22,022 nt of DNA from an uncultured Bacilli bacterium (GTDB lineage: Bacteria; Bacillota_I; Bacilli_A; RF39; UBA660): contig CAJTLA010000023.1 in the NCBI GenBank assembly GCA_910576985.1, positions 1 through 22,022 on the forward strand, given 5' to 3'. Shown here piece after piece: positions 1 to 8,054 of the stretch. The translations under genes were made by a program, and so were the position numbers. The notes under the pieces are model-generated. The model saw only the letters and a list, made by a program, of their open reading frames with translations, searched no databases and was not told where the DNA came from. Position 1 is the first letter of the stretch; each line of letters starts with the position of its first letter.

Positions 1-1
1 A

Positions 2-1366
2 ACAAAAGGAGCAAGTAATGCGATATTAAGTACGTACTTTAATGGAGCAACATGGAGTATCAGTGGAACAGGAAGTGTAAGTTGTAAAGTAGGAAGTACG
101 ACAGTAACAAATACAAGTACATTAGCAGTAGGAACACATACAGTAACATGTACAGCAACAGGAGTAAATGGGCTTACAAAATCAGCAAGTAAGACAATTA
201 CCATAAAAGCGCCAAATGTGGATGCAACAGGAGCAAATAAACCAAGTTTGACAAATGGATTAGTACCAATAAAATGGAATGGAAGTGCGTGGATAAAAGC
301 AGATAGTGAAAATGGATCAGGCTCAAATCAATGGTATGATTATAATAGTCAGATGTGGGCAAATGCAGCAAGTGTAACAAGTAGTTATCGTAGTGTAGCA
401 GTAGGAACAACAATACCAGAGAGTGCGATAAATGCGTACTTCGTATGGATTCCAAGATATGAATATCAGTATACAAATTTAGGAACAAGTTATGCAGGAG
501 GAACAGCAGCCCAACCAGGACAGATAAATATCAATTTTATAGCAACGTCAAAAACAAGCCCAAGTAGTAACTATAAAATCCATCCAGCATTTACATTTGG
601 AAGTACACAGTTAGCAGGAATATGGGTAGGAAAGTTTGAAACAACAGGGACAGCGACAACGCCAACAATAAAACCAAACTTGAGTTCACTAAGAAAGCAA
701 AGTTTAAGTACGCAGTTTGCAACAGCGCAGAAGTTCAGCGCCTCAGGAAATAGTTATGGAATCAGTACGAGTGCAGATGCGCATATGATGAAGAATAGTG
801 AATGGGGAGCAGTAGCATATCTATCACAAAGTAAATATGGAAAACATGGAAATAGTTCATATACAGGAACAAATAAGGAAGTATATCAGAATAAATCAGA
901 TAGTTATATTACAGGCTGTAGTAGTGGAGGGCCAGGAGTGTCAAATACTGCCTCATGCGCATATACATATGAAAAATCAACAGGAGGAACAGGAGCGTCA
1001 ACAAGTGGAACAATATATGGGGTATACGATATGAGTGGAGGAGCATCTGAGGCGTTAATGGCAGTATATGATAGTACTATAGGAAGTAGCGGATTTAGTA
1101 GTTTACCAAATAGTAAGTATTATGACAATTATACAACAAAGTCATCAACAACAGCGTGTTCGAGTGGAATATGTTATGGACATGCCCTAAGTGAGATCGC
1201 AGGATGGTATTCAGATACTGCCGTTTTCTACAGTACAGGGTATCTATGGATCCGTCGTGGTGGAGGCTATTCCGATCCGCATACTGCAGGAGTGTTCAGT
1301 TTCTCCTGTGCAAGTATTGCTAGTGGTTCAGAAAGTTCCTCGTTCCGAGTGGTAGTGTTAGGATAA
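2..1366 (+). CDS. Large surface protein, 3' part, with FGE/C-type-lectin-like C-terminal domain
   Basis: The frame is open from base 2, so the true start lies upstream and 454 residues are visible. Residues 1-70 read as the end of a Thr/Ser-rich Ig-like repeat (TWSISGTGSVSCKVG). A linker follows (PIKWNGSAWIKADS, WYDYNSQMWANA), then YFVWIPRYEYQY and HMMKNSEWGAVAYLS. YGVYDMSGGASEA resembles the GLYDMxGNVWEW core of formylglycine-generating-enzyme-like folds. The end, LWIRRGGGYSDPHTAGVFSF then SFRVVVLG, is the layout seen in C-type-lectin-fold targets of diversity-generating retroelements. The body strongly prefers A-ended codons plus AGT for Ser; the last ~55 codons do not. The protein is probably extracellular, and by analogy with the gene at the right end of the window may begin with a prepilin leader, which cannot be seen. 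Ligand and function are unknown. Domain similarity is judged by eye. Confidence 0.8.
   Translation, partial: TKGASNAILSTYFNGATWSISGTGSVSCKVGSTTVTNTSTLAVGTHTVTCTATGVNGLTKSASKTITIKAPNVDATGANKPSLTNGLVPIKWNGSAWIKADSENGSGSNQWYDYNSQMWANAASVTSSYRSVAVGTTIPESAINAYFVWIPRYEYQYTNLGTSYAGGTAAQPGQININFIATSKTSPSSNYKIHPAFTFGSTQLAGIWVGKFETTGTATTPTIKPNLSSLRKQSLSTQFATAQKFSASGNSYGISTSADAHMMKNSEWGAVAYLSQSKYGKHGNSSYTGTNKEVYQNKSDSYITGCSSGGPGVSNTASCAYTYEKSTGGTGASTSGTIYGVYDMSGGASEALMAVYDSTIGSSGFSSLPNSKYYDNYTTKSSTTACSSGICYGHALSEIAGWYSDTAVFYSTGYLWIRRGGGYSDPHTAGVFSFSCASIASGSESSSFRVVVLG
1198..1363 (+). other. Candidate DGR-type variable region at the 3' end of the surface gene
   Basis: By my count A makes up 35 of 166 bases in 1201-1366, against 25 of 60 in 601-660 of the same gene. 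Codons switch from A-ended to C/T/G-ended (GCC, TTC, TAC, ATC, CGT, GGC, TCC, CCG, TCG). The encoded pattern (W-x-R-R-G-G-G, A-G-V-F-x-F, then S-F-R-V-V at the extreme C-terminus) matches C-type-lectin-fold variable proteins. Depletion of A is expected where a template's adenines have been randomised. No template repeat or reverse transcriptase is present in this window, so the assignment is inferential. The edges are approximate. Confidence 0.45.
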
Positions 1367-1418
1367 TTTTTTGAATTTCATAAAATTTTAAAAAAATGTG
1401 AAAAACAAAGGAAAAAGA

Positions 1419-1447
1419 TTGATTTTATACACGAAAAATGGTATTCT
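1419..1447 (+). promoter_or_regulatory. Promoter of the HU gene
   Basis: A sigma-A type pair: TTGATT at 1419-1424, a 17-base spacer, TATTCT at 1442-1447. It lies about 46 bases upstream of the HU start, with GGGAGG at 1480-1485 as ribosome binding site. Confidence 0.6.
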
Positions 1448-1493
1448 TAGAGTGTAAGCAATATAGCTTAACATCAATAGGGAGGTAAAGTAG

Positions 1494-1766
1494 ATGACAA
1501 AAACAGATTTAATCAATTTTATTGCAGAAGAAACTGGGTTAACAAAAGCTGACGCAGCAAGAGCTTTAGAAGCTATGATGAGCGGAGTTATTAAAGGATT
1601 AAAAGAAGATGGAAAAGTAACTTTAACTGGTTTTTGTACTTTCAGTGCTGAACATAAAGAAGCAAAAGAAGGTCGTAATCCAAGAACTGGTGAAACAGTT
1701 AAAATTCCTGCAAGAGTTGCAGCAAAAATTAAAGCTGGAACAAAATTAAAAGAAGCTTTAAACTAA
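1494..1766 (+). CDS. hup: DNA-binding protein HU
   Basis: The 90-residue product has the standard HU length. It binds DNA without strong sequence preference as a dimer and bends it to compact the nucleoid. It begins MTKTDLINFIAEETGLTK and has the GFCTFSAEHKEAKEGRNP segment that corresponds to the HU signature before the DNA-binding arm, followed by RTGETVKIPA at the arm tip and the closing helix. The ATG has a strong GGGAGG seven or eight bases upstream. The gene has its own promoter (1419-1447) and a compact terminator overlapping its stop, so it is probably transcribed alone even though cca follows only 40 bases later. Nothing odd is seen. HU rather than IHF is chosen because of the low-GC Gram-positive context. 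Confidence 0.96.
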   Translation: MTKTDLINFIAEETGLTKADAARALEAMMSGVIKGLKEDGKVTLTGFCTFSAEHKEAKEGRNPRTGETVKIPARVAAKIKAGTKLKEALN

Positions 1767-1785
1767 AAGACGGAAGTCTTTTTTT
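1765..1785 (+). terminator. Rho-independent terminator after HU
   Basis: AAAAGAC (1765-1771), GGAA loop, GTCTTTT (1776-1782), with the T run continuing to 1785. The stem starts inside the HU stop codon. Confidence 0.75.
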
Positions 1786-1805
1786 CTATAGAAGAAGGGG
1801 ATTTT

Positions 1806-2876
1806 ATGAATGCGTTATTAAAAAAAATTTTAAGTCAAATTACGGATGCGGGATTTGAAGCTTATTTGATAGGTGGTTATCCTAGGGATTTTTATTTGGG
1901 TTTAGAAACTCATGATTATGATATTGCGACTAGTGCGACTCCAGATCAATTAAAAACGATTTTTCCGCATGCTGATATGACTGATCAAAAATATGGAAGA
2001 ATTACGTTGCAAGAATCAAATTTTATCATTGAAATTACAACATATCGAAAGGAATCAGATTATATTGATTTTAGGTATCCTAAAAACATTTATTTTGTGG
2101 AAACATTGGAGCAAGATTTGGAACGTAGAGATTTTGTTATTAATACATTATGTATGGATCAAGAAGGAAACTTTGTTGATTTATTAGATGCTAGAAAAGA
2201 TATTGATGCAAAGCTCATTCGAGCTGTTGGAAATGCAGAACAAAAAATAGGGGAAGATGCACTTCGAATTTTAAGAGCGATTCGTTTTTCTGCCGTTTTA
2301 GACTTTGAGTTAGATTCAGAACTTTTTTCTGCACTTCAAAAATACAAAAAAAATCTATTAAAAATTTCTTATCAAAGAAAAAAGGAAGAATTGGATAAAA
2401 TTTTAATTCATGAAAAAGGAATTTCTTTGTTAAAAGAGTTTGCAGAAGAATTAGAGATATCTGGATTAGATCAAGTTAATATTCAGACCTCTTTAACAGG
2501 GATATGGGCACAACTTTCTTGTTCTTCTCATTATGAATTTTCAAAGCAACAGAAAAAAGAAATTAAAATCATTAAAGAATTATTAGAATGTGATATATTA
2601 GATCCTGTTATTCTTTATCAGTATGGACATTATTATTGTGGAATCGTTGCAGAAATTAAAGGAATTTCAAGAGAGGTTATATTAAAAATGTATAAAGAAT
2701 TACCAATTCATCATCGTAATGAAATTGCAATTACCTCAAAAGAAATTTCACAAATGGTACCAAAAGAACAAATTGATACTGTTTATCAAGATTTAGAATT
2801 GAGTATTTTAAAAGGTAACTTGGAAAACATAAAGATTTTTATAAAAAAGCATATAATGAATGGACGAAAAAAATAA
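1806..2876 (+). CDS. cca: CCA-adding tRNA nucleotidyltransferase
   Basis: A class II nucleotidyltransferase that builds or repairs the 3' CCA of tRNAs from CTP and ATP in the cytoplasm. Visible motifs in order: GGYPRD (residues 23-28) with the DYD metal-binding pair at 37-39 (motif A); ERRDFVIN around 106-113 (motif B); GEDALRILRAIRFS around 149-162; and a motif E-like ISYQRKKEELDKI. At 356 residues it is somewhat shorter than the ~397 of B. subtilis Cca, mainly in the C-terminal body/tail region, and no HD phosphohydrolase domain is seen. AGGGG at 1796-1800 precedes the ATG. It lies after HU and before dnaD on the same strand, close to the Bacillus neighbourhood where cca is near dnaD. A dedicated CC- or A-adding role cannot be excluded, but the complete motif set favours the full activity. 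Confidence 0.93.
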   Translation: MNALLKKILSQITDAGFEAYLIGGYPRDFYLGLETHDYDIATSATPDQLKTIFPHADMTDQKYGRITLQESNFIIEITTYRKESDYIDFRYPKNIYFVETLEQDLERRDFVINTLCMDQEGNFVDLLDARKDIDAKLIRAVGNAEQKIGEDALRILRAIRFSAVLDFELDSELFSALQKYKKNLLKISYQRKKEELDKILIHEKGISLLKEFAEELEISGLDQVNIQTSLTGIWAQLSCSSHYEFSKQQKKEIKIIKELLECDILDPVILYQYGHYYCGIVAEIKGISREVILKMYKELPIHHRNEIAITSKEISQMVPKEQIDTVYQDLELSILKGNLENIKIFIKKHIMNGRKK

Positions 2877-2913
2877 TTTATTATATAATAAATCAGACAT
2901 AAGGCGGTGAAAT

Positions 2914-3561
2914 ATGGAAAACTTATGGAAGCTACTGAAGGGTGCGAATATTCAAATTCCTAGAGTGTTATTATTGCAATATCGAAATTTGAAATTAACA
3001 GATCAGCAATTTATTTTATTGATTTATTTACTTAGTGTTGAAAATCATTCATTTAATCCAAAACAGATTGGAACTGATTTGGGATTATCATTAGAACAAG
3101 TGATGAATGAAATTACAGCACTTACGTCATTGGGGCTTTTGCACTTAGAACTTAAAAAAATAGGAGAAGTCAGAGATGAAGTGATCAATTTAGATGGTTT
3201 ATATCAAAAATTGGCTTTTGTGATGATGAATGGTGTGAAAGAAGAAAAAAAAGAAATATCATCAGATATATTTACTACTTTTGAAAAAGAGTTTGGAAGA
3301 ACTTTATCTCCTATGGAATATGAAATTATTAAGGCATGGTTAGAAGGCGATTATACTGAAGAACTTGTTTTGCTTGCTTTAAAAGAAGCAATATATAATG
3401 GAGTTTCTAATTTGCGGTATATTGATCGAATTCTTCATGAATGGTATAAAAAAGGATTGAAAACAGCAATTGATGTAGAAAAAGATAAAAGAAAGTTTCA
3501 AACAAAAAAATCTAAAAATTCAGAATTGTTTGAATATGATTGGTTAAATGACAACAATTAA
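2914..3561 (+). CDS. dnaD: DnaD-family replication initiation/primosome protein
   Basis: DnaD acts with DnaA, DnaB and DnaI to load the replicative helicase at the origin and at restart sites in Bacillota. The 215-residue protein has the expected two parts. Residues about 1-100 form a winged-helix domain (KLTDQQFILLIYLL, then a helix-turn-helix-like stretch IGTDLGLSLEQVMNEI). Residues about 117-181 form the DnaD/DnaB_2 domain (FEKEFGRTLSPMEYEII), ending in the characteristic YIDRILHEW at 169-177. The tail is Lys-rich and disordered-looking. AAGGCGGTGA precedes the ATG. Its end overlaps nth by 14 bases, the dnaD-nth coupling known from B. subtilis, which supports the assignment. Confidence 0.92.
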   Translation: MENLWKLLKGANIQIPRVLLLQYRNLKLTDQQFILLIYLLSVENHSFNPKQIGTDLGLSLEQVMNEITALTSLGLLHLELKKIGEVRDEVINLDGLYQKLAFVMMNGVKEEKKEISSDIFTTFEKEFGRTLSPMEYEIIKAWLEGDYTEELVLLALKEAIYNGVSNLRYIDRILHEWYKKGLKTAIDVEKDKRKFQTKKSKNSELFEYDWLNDNN

Positions 3562-4171
3562 TGAGATTATGGAATATTTGGATTACTTATTTCCAGATCC
3601 ACGTTGTGAGCTTCACTATACGAAAGACTATGAATTGTTAATTGCTGTTATGTTAAGTGCCCAAACAACAGATAAACGTGTGAATATGGTAACATCTGTT
3701 TTATTTCAAAAATATCCAAATTTAGAATCTTTAAGAGATGCAGAAATTCAAGATATTATTGATATTATTCGGCCAATTGGAACTTTTGAACGAAAAGCGA
3801 ATAATATTAAACTGATTGCTTCAAAATTGTTAGAAAAGGGTGGAACTGTTCCTAATGATCGTGTTTTTTTGGAGTCACTAAGTGGAGTTGGAAGAAAGAC
3901 TGCAAATGTTGTTTTGAGTAATCTTTTTGAAACCAATTGTATTGCAGTAGATACACATGTTAGTCGTGTTAGTAAACGATTGGGTTTGGCTTTCGATAAT
4001 GATGATGTTGTCACTATTGAAAAAAAGTTAACTCAGAAGTTTCCAACGGAAAAGCTTGGAAGACTCCATCATCAACTTGTTTTATTTGGAAGATATTATT
4101 GTAAGGCGGTAAAGCCAGAATGTGATACTTGCAAATTAAAGAAAATTTGTAAACGGCGTTATGAAAAATAG
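3548..4171 (+). CDS. nth: Endonuclease III (DNA glycosylase/AP lyase)
   Basis: Bifunctional base-excision repair enzyme that removes oxidised pyrimidines and cleaves abasic sites. The 207-residue length is typical. The helix-hairpin-helix LSGVGRKTANVV carries the catalytic lysine (K117), and AVDTHVSR carries the catalytic aspartate (D135). The C-terminus has the [4Fe-4S] loop C185-x6-C192-x2-C195-x5-C201, exactly the Nth spacing. The start lies 14 bases inside dnaD, so translation is probably coupled; no good SD stands in front of it. The gene faces the recU/PBP operon, the arrangement seen in B. subtilis, where ypoC sits between nth and ponA; no such gene is present here. Confidence 0.95.
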   Translation: MTTINEIMEYLDYLFPDPRCELHYTKDYELLIAVMLSAQTTDKRVNMVTSVLFQKYPNLESLRDAEIQDIIDIIRPIGTFERKANNIKLIASKLLEKGGTVPNDRVFLESLSGVGRKTANVVLSNLFETNCIAVDTHVSRVSKRLGLAFDNDDVVTIEKKLTQKFPTEKLGRLHHQLVLFGRYYCKAVKPECDTCKLKKICKRRYEK

Positions 4172-4193
4172 GCATACTTTTGTCTGTTTTTTT
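4170..4193 (+). terminator. Probable terminator of the dnaD-nth unit
   Basis: AGGCA (4170-4174) can pair with TGTCT (4181-4185), including one G-U pair, followed by G and seven T (4187-4193). The stem is short, so confidence is moderate. Confidence 0.45.
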
Positions 4194-4200
4194 GATTGTA

Positions 4201-4232
4201 AAAAAATAGAAAGGATCTTTTTCCTTTCTATT
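4201..4232 (-). terminator. Terminator of the recU-PBP operon
   Basis: A perfect 11-bp inverted repeat, AATAGAAAGGA (4205-4215) with TCCTTTCTATT (4222-4232) and a 6-base loop. On the minus strand it is followed by a U run (A run at 4201-4204 on +). The stop codon of the PBP gene lies inside the stem. Confidence 0.8.
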
Positions 4233-7224
4233 CTATCGTGGCTTTTAATTCTAATTTTTTTGTTTGATCTTTGTAACTAATTTCTAATGTGATTAGATAA
4301 GTTGTTCCAATACTATCATAATCAAATGAATCGTGGGTAATACTAACATCTGCTTTTTTAGTCACATCTGTTTCTGTACCATTTATTGATTCAGTGACTT
4401 TAAAATATGAAATACCAGTTTCATCAAATGGTTTTGATTTTGAAATATTAATACTACTATTTCCTGTTAAAGAAATTTTAATTTCTGAATTTTTGTCATC
4501 TGTATCTTTATCTTTGTCGTCTTCATTTCCACTAGATTCTACAGTTACTTTTGTTTCAGTTCCACTACTAGCAGCAGTGGTGAATATAGAATAACTTGTT
4601 TTTACAACATAAGTATTGTTACCACTTGTTTTATCTGTGAAAGTAATTTTTGTTTCAGTAGTTTTATCCATTAGTGATAGTGTTCCATCGCTATTTTTTC
4701 TATAAATATGGTATTCTACATTGCCAATGTAAGTATTGTTATAGTTTACTCTTGAAGCAATATAGGCATCTAAATAGCTTGAGGTTTTGAATAATGGTTG
4801 ATAAAGGGAACGTAATCCTTCTGGTGTTGCAGTATTTGGTGCAGCTGAGTTCCAAGTTAATGTTACTTTGTTTCCTGAGGCACTTCCTTTTAAATTAGAA
4901 ACATTTTCTAATGATGAGAAACGAGTTGAAGTTTCAGTTGGTTCTGTACCTTTTTTGAATAGTGCTGTTGTAATCATGTTACTTGGTGTATTTGCACTTG
5001 GTAAAGCTAGTGGATAACTTTCTTTTTCAATGGCAACTTCGACTACACCACTTGGCATTTTAAATGTCGTTCCTTTTTCAAATAATGCTTTTCCTAAAAT
5101 TTGGAATAAAACTTCATGCTGATGTTCTCCTAATTTATTGATATATCCAGCTTTTACATTTTCTGTTTTAATGCTATCGTATCCATACCATAATGAGATT
5201 GTATAGTCTGGGCTTGAGCCTACGACCCATAAATCGTTGACTGCTCCTTCTGGTAGATTTTTTGCTTTAAATGTAGCAGAAGAGAAGTTGGTCGTTCCAG
5301 TTTTTGCTCCGTAAGTTACACCAGGAATATTTGAGTAGATTCCAAGGGCGTAAGAAGGTGTTTCCATTAACATTTTCATTACCATATAAGCAGTTTCTTC
5401 ACTCATTGCTTTTGTTTTTTCTATTTTCTTTTCTACGACTTCTCCAGTATCACGATATTCTATTTTTGTATAACTATGTGGGGTAATATAATATCCTCCA
5501 TTTGCAAATGCATTATAAGCAGCTGCTAGAGTAATTGGAGATTCTCCTGCATATCCTCCAATGGCGTGTGCTTCATGTATGATACCATCTTCTAGTTCTG
5601 GAGATAAATGTAGATTTGAAGTAAATGTTTTGATGTTTTTATTACTCGTTTGTTGGAATGCTTTTATAGCAGGTATATTTCTTGATAAACGAAGAGCTTC
5701 TTGAATTGTCATCATTCCCATATATTTTAGATCCCAGTTATTGACAGTTCCTCCACTAGAGTATCCATGTTCTTCATCGACAACTAGTTGGCCAGTACTC
5801 CAATTGTTGTATTCAATTGCTGGACCATAATCGAATAATGGTTTTGCAGTAGAACCAATTTGATGTTTGATGGAAGCGTAGTTTAACACTTTGGCATCAT
5901 ACATTTTATGTCTTCCTCCACTAATGGCATGAATGGCTCCAGTTTTTGTATCAATCATTGCGATTCCAGCATCTACTGCAGGATTTTTCCACTTGTAAGT
6001 TTCTCCTTTTAAGATTTTGTTGATTTCATCTTGTTTTGGTTTATTTAATGTTGTGTATACTTTCATAGGGGTTGTGTATGGGTCTAAGTCTAAATCTTCT
6101 CCAATTTCTTCAATCACTAGATTGACAAATGACATATATTCATTATCGGTACTATTGCCTCCTTTGTCAGAAGATTTTAATAATTTTTCTACTGTTAGTT
6201 TAGAAGCGGCTTCTCGTTCTTCTGTAGTAATATATCCATGTCTTTCCATTAAATACAATACTGTTTTGCGACGTTTTTCACAGGCTTCTGGATGAATGAA
6301 TGGGTCATATCCAGATGGAGATTGAAATAATCCAGCAATCATAGCAGCTTCTGCTAAGGTGATGTCTTTTGCGTGTTTTCCAAAATAATTCAAACATGCT
6401 TGTTCTACACCGTAGGCACCGCCTCCCATGTAGTTATCATTGACATAAAATTCTAGAATTTGTTCTTTTGTATATTTTTTTTCAATTTTAAACATTGACA
6501 TATAGATATCGGTGAATTTTCGTTTGATCCCTTCCATACCTTCTGATTTTCTACTGGTGTAATTATTTTTTGAAACTTGCATGGTAATGGTAGAAGCTCC
6601 TCCTCCACCTTTTCCTAATACTTGTTTGACTGAAGCTTTTAAGAAACGTGGTAAATCAAAACCGTTGTGTGTAAAGTATCTTGAGTCTTCTGTTGCAACA
6701 ATTGCATTTACAAGTATTTCTGGCATTTGATTATATGTTATTTTTTCACGTTTTTGAGCTCCGATTTTGGTAATTTCTGATCCATCTGCAAAATAGAAAA
6801 TTGTTGATTCTTGGCGATCTAGTTTATTTGGATCAAAGTCTGGGGCTTCTTTAGCGATTTGAAAGAAGAACAGCATTGCAGCAATACAAGCAATAATTCC
6901 TAGTACAAAGCAAACAATAAAGAACCATTTTAAAAATGTTTTAAATTTTTTTCGTGGTTTTTTTGTTTTCTTCTTAGGACTTTTTGTTGTTTCTGTCTTT
7001 GCTGTTTCTGTTTTTATGGCTTTGCTTTTTTTCTTTGGCTTTTTCTTGATCATATTTAAAATATTTGGTGCGAAAAGTAGTAAATCAATGATGCCTATTA
7101 CTAAAAATGATTTAAAAAAACCAATCGCAAATATTCCGATGATAAAGGCAACCATACTAATTGCTATAATCATAAGATTCATTTGATTACGAATGATAAA
7201 TCGTTTTAATTCCTTTTTATTCAT
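4228..7224 (-). CDS. ponA: Bifunctional class A penicillin-binding protein (PBP1A-type)
   Basis: Membrane-anchored peptidoglycan synthase joining glycosyltransferase (GT51) and DD-transpeptidase activities; 998 residues from the ATG at 7224. I chose that start because AGGAGAG, overlapping the recU stop, lies 6-7 bases upstream; a TTG at 7242 would swallow this SD. GT51 motifs: ATEDSRYFTHNG (177-188, catalytic E179), GASTITMQ (209-216), RKFTDIYMSMF and ILEFYVNDNYMGGGAYG. Transpeptidase motifs: STAK (458-461), SRN (514-516) and KTGT (641-644). Unusually, two hydrophobic segments (~17-36 and ~39-58) and a Lys/Thr-rich linker precede the normal anchor (~97-122). After the transpeptidase come a fibronectin-III-like segment, an Asp/Lys-rich linker and an Ig-like tail. 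B. subtilis PBP1 also has a C-terminal extension. The operon with recU is conserved in Bacillota. Confidence 0.95.
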   Translation of the reverse strand: MNKKELKRFIIRNQMNLMIIAISMVAFIIGIFAIGFFKSFLVIGIIDLLLFAPNILNMIKKKPKKKSKAIKTETAKTETTKSPKKKTKKPRKKFKTFLKWFFIVCFVLGIIACIAAMLFFFQIAKEAPDFDPNKLDRQESTIFYFADGSEITKIGAQKREKITYNQMPEILVNAIVATEDSRYFTHNGFDLPRFLKASVKQVLGKGGGGASTITMQVSKNNYTSRKSEGMEGIKRKFTDIYMSMFKIEKKYTKEQILEFYVNDNYMGGGAYGVEQACLNYFGKHAKDITLAEAAMIAGLFQSPSGYDPFIHPEACEKRRKTVLYLMERHGYITTEEREAASKLTVEKLLKSSDKGGNSTDNEYMSFVNLVIEEIGEDLDLDPYTTPMKVYTTLNKPKQDEINKILKGETYKWKNPAVDAGIAMIDTKTGAIHAISGGRHKMYDAKVLNYASIKHQIGSTAKPLFDYGPAIEYNNWSTGQLVVDEEHGYSSGGTVNNWDLKYMGMMTIQEALRLSRNIPAIKAFQQTSNKNIKTFTSNLHLSPELEDGIIHEAHAIGGYAGESPITLAAAYNAFANGGYYITPHSYTKIEYRDTGEVVEKKIEKTKAMSEETAYMVMKMLMETPSYALGIYSNIPGVTYGAKTGTTNFSSATFKAKNLPEGAVNDLWVVGSSPDYTISLWYGYDSIKTENVKAGYINKLGEHQHEVLFQILGKALFEKGTTFKMPSGVVEVAIEKESYPLALPSANTPSNMITTALFKKGTEPTETSTRFSSLENVSNLKGSASGNKVTLTWNSAAPNTATPEGLRSLYQPLFKTSSYLDAYIASRVNYNNTYIGNVEYHIYRKNSDGTLSLMDKTTETKITFTDKTSGNNTYVVKTSYSIFTTAASSGTETKVTVESSGNEDDKDKDTDDKNSEIKISLTGNSSINISKSKPFDETGISYFKVTESINGTETDVTKKADVSITHDSFDYDSIGTTYLITLEISYKDQTKKLELKATIE

Positions 7225-7228
7225 ATAT

Positions 7229-7795
7229 TTACTCTCCTTCAAAATAAATTTTGTTTATGATTGCTAGATAGTCTAATCTGGGACTATATTTCTCTTTTAA
7301 TAGATGACCTTGATTTAAAAAATATTCTCTTGGAATGGATTTTCTTTTCGAATTTTCTAAAAAAGTAAATAATTCTTTTGCTCCTAAGTAGTAAGTTTCA
7401 CCTAATTTTGAAAAACGAACAATAATAAAACCAATGCCTCCATGTTGTACAATTTTTTTTAAATGTTCAATTTGATGATGGTGAATATTGGCAAATGGAA
7501 AGTATGTGTGTCTTGTTTCTTTTGCTTCAAAATCAATGTACTTTCCTTTATATATCCCATTATAGTCTGTAGTAGATGGAATTTTAAAGTAGGCTTCTTT
7601 TATGATTGCTTCTATTCTAGATGGGTAATCTACTTTTTTAATTGTAATTGGAGTTGGCTTTTTGTGGATGACAGCAATGTTATATTTTAAATAATATTTA
7701 TTTGTTTCATTGATATCGTCTTCTAACGCCATTCCACGATTTCCATGAGATATTTCTTTTTGATATTTTTTTTTAATTCCTGTTGGGTAATTCAC
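7229..7795 (-). CDS. recU: Holliday junction resolvase RecU
   Basis: RecU cleaves Holliday junctions in recombinational repair and chromosome segregation in Bacillota. Family landmarks: HGNRGMALEDDINETNKYY near the N-terminus, then AVIHKKPTP, and the nuclease core TDYNGIYKGKYIDFEAKET with D77, E90 and K92 as the PD-(D/E)XK catalytic set in this numbering. I chose the GTG at 7795 (188 residues): the N-terminus then reads MNYPTG, aligning with the IRYPNG start I recall for B. subtilis RecU, and TTGGTGA lies 5 bases upstream. A TTG at 7831 is in frame, but it falls upstream of the TATAAT at 7812-7817 and has no SD. Only 4 bases separate its stop from the PBP start. Confidence 0.93.
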   Translation of the reverse strand: MNYPTGIKKKYQKEISHGNRGMALEDDINETNKYYLKYNIAVIHKKPTPITIKKVDYPSRIEAIIKEAYFKIPSTTDYNGIYKGKYIDFEAKETRHTYFPFANIHHHQIEHLKKIVQHGGIGFIIVRFSKLGETYYLGAKELFTFLENSKRKSIPREYFLNQGHLLKEKYSPRLDYLAIINKIYFEGE

Positions 7796-7811
7796 TGGTA
7801 TCACCAAGTCT

Positions 7812-7817
7812 ATTATA
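7812..7817 (-). promoter_or_regulatory. Candidate -10 element of recU-PBP
   Basis: A consensus TATAAT on the minus strand, 17 bases before the chosen GTG of recU. The expected -35 position (TAGAAA) is poor. The resulting leader would be short but would include the GGTGA ribosome binding site. Confidence 0.4.
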
Positions 7818-7964
7818 CTATAGTTTTCCAATTTTTTCTATACTGATGTTGGTAAATGAAAAAATTGTCATATTTCATAGCTGATTTTGAGTCTTTTTTC
7901 TAGTTTTGTCGAAACACAACATTCTAAAAATAGAATATGTTATAGTATCGTCAGAGGTGATAAA

Positions 7965-8054
7965 ATGGATAGACATCATATTGAGCAAATATTGAATGAA
8001 ATGATTGAAGATGTGGAAACGATTCGAAGAGCTACTTATTTTAGAAATAAATGA
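7965..8054 (+). CDS. 29-residue micro-ORF, function unknown
   Basis: ATG at 7965 is preceded by AGAGGTGA at 7953-7960, a good ribosome binding site. The product is charged and helical in appearance (MDRHHIEQILNEM, IEDVETIRRATYFRNK) with no membrane segment. Its last codons form the left arm of a strong terminator-like hairpin (8031-8059), so the short transcript ends with the ORF. A TATAGT-like -10 lies at 7940-7945, just upstream, but I see no good -35. I recognise no family. It could be a real small protein or the translated part of a small regulatory RNA; the tight SD-ORF-terminator arrangement argues against chance. Confidence 0.45.
   Translation: MDRHHIEQILNEMIEDVETIRRATYFRNK

Noticed and set aside
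198..488. Minus-strand 96-codon open frame
   Set aside because: Antisense shadow of the surface gene; composition is the mirror of its skewed codons and there is no SD.
837..1034. Plus-strand 65-codon frame inside the surface gene
   Set aside because: Alternative frame of a long, clearly coding gene; no SD and an arbitrary Gln/Ile-rich sequence.
1198..1366. Template repeat partner for the variable region within the window
   Set aside because: I looked for a second copy of the GC-richer block (for example around CGTCGTGGTGGAGG) on both strands and saw none; no reverse-transcriptase (YxDD) frame is present either.
7225..7242. TTG start giving the PBP six extra residues
   Set aside because: It would include the AGGAGAG that serves the ATG at 7224, and has no SD of its own.
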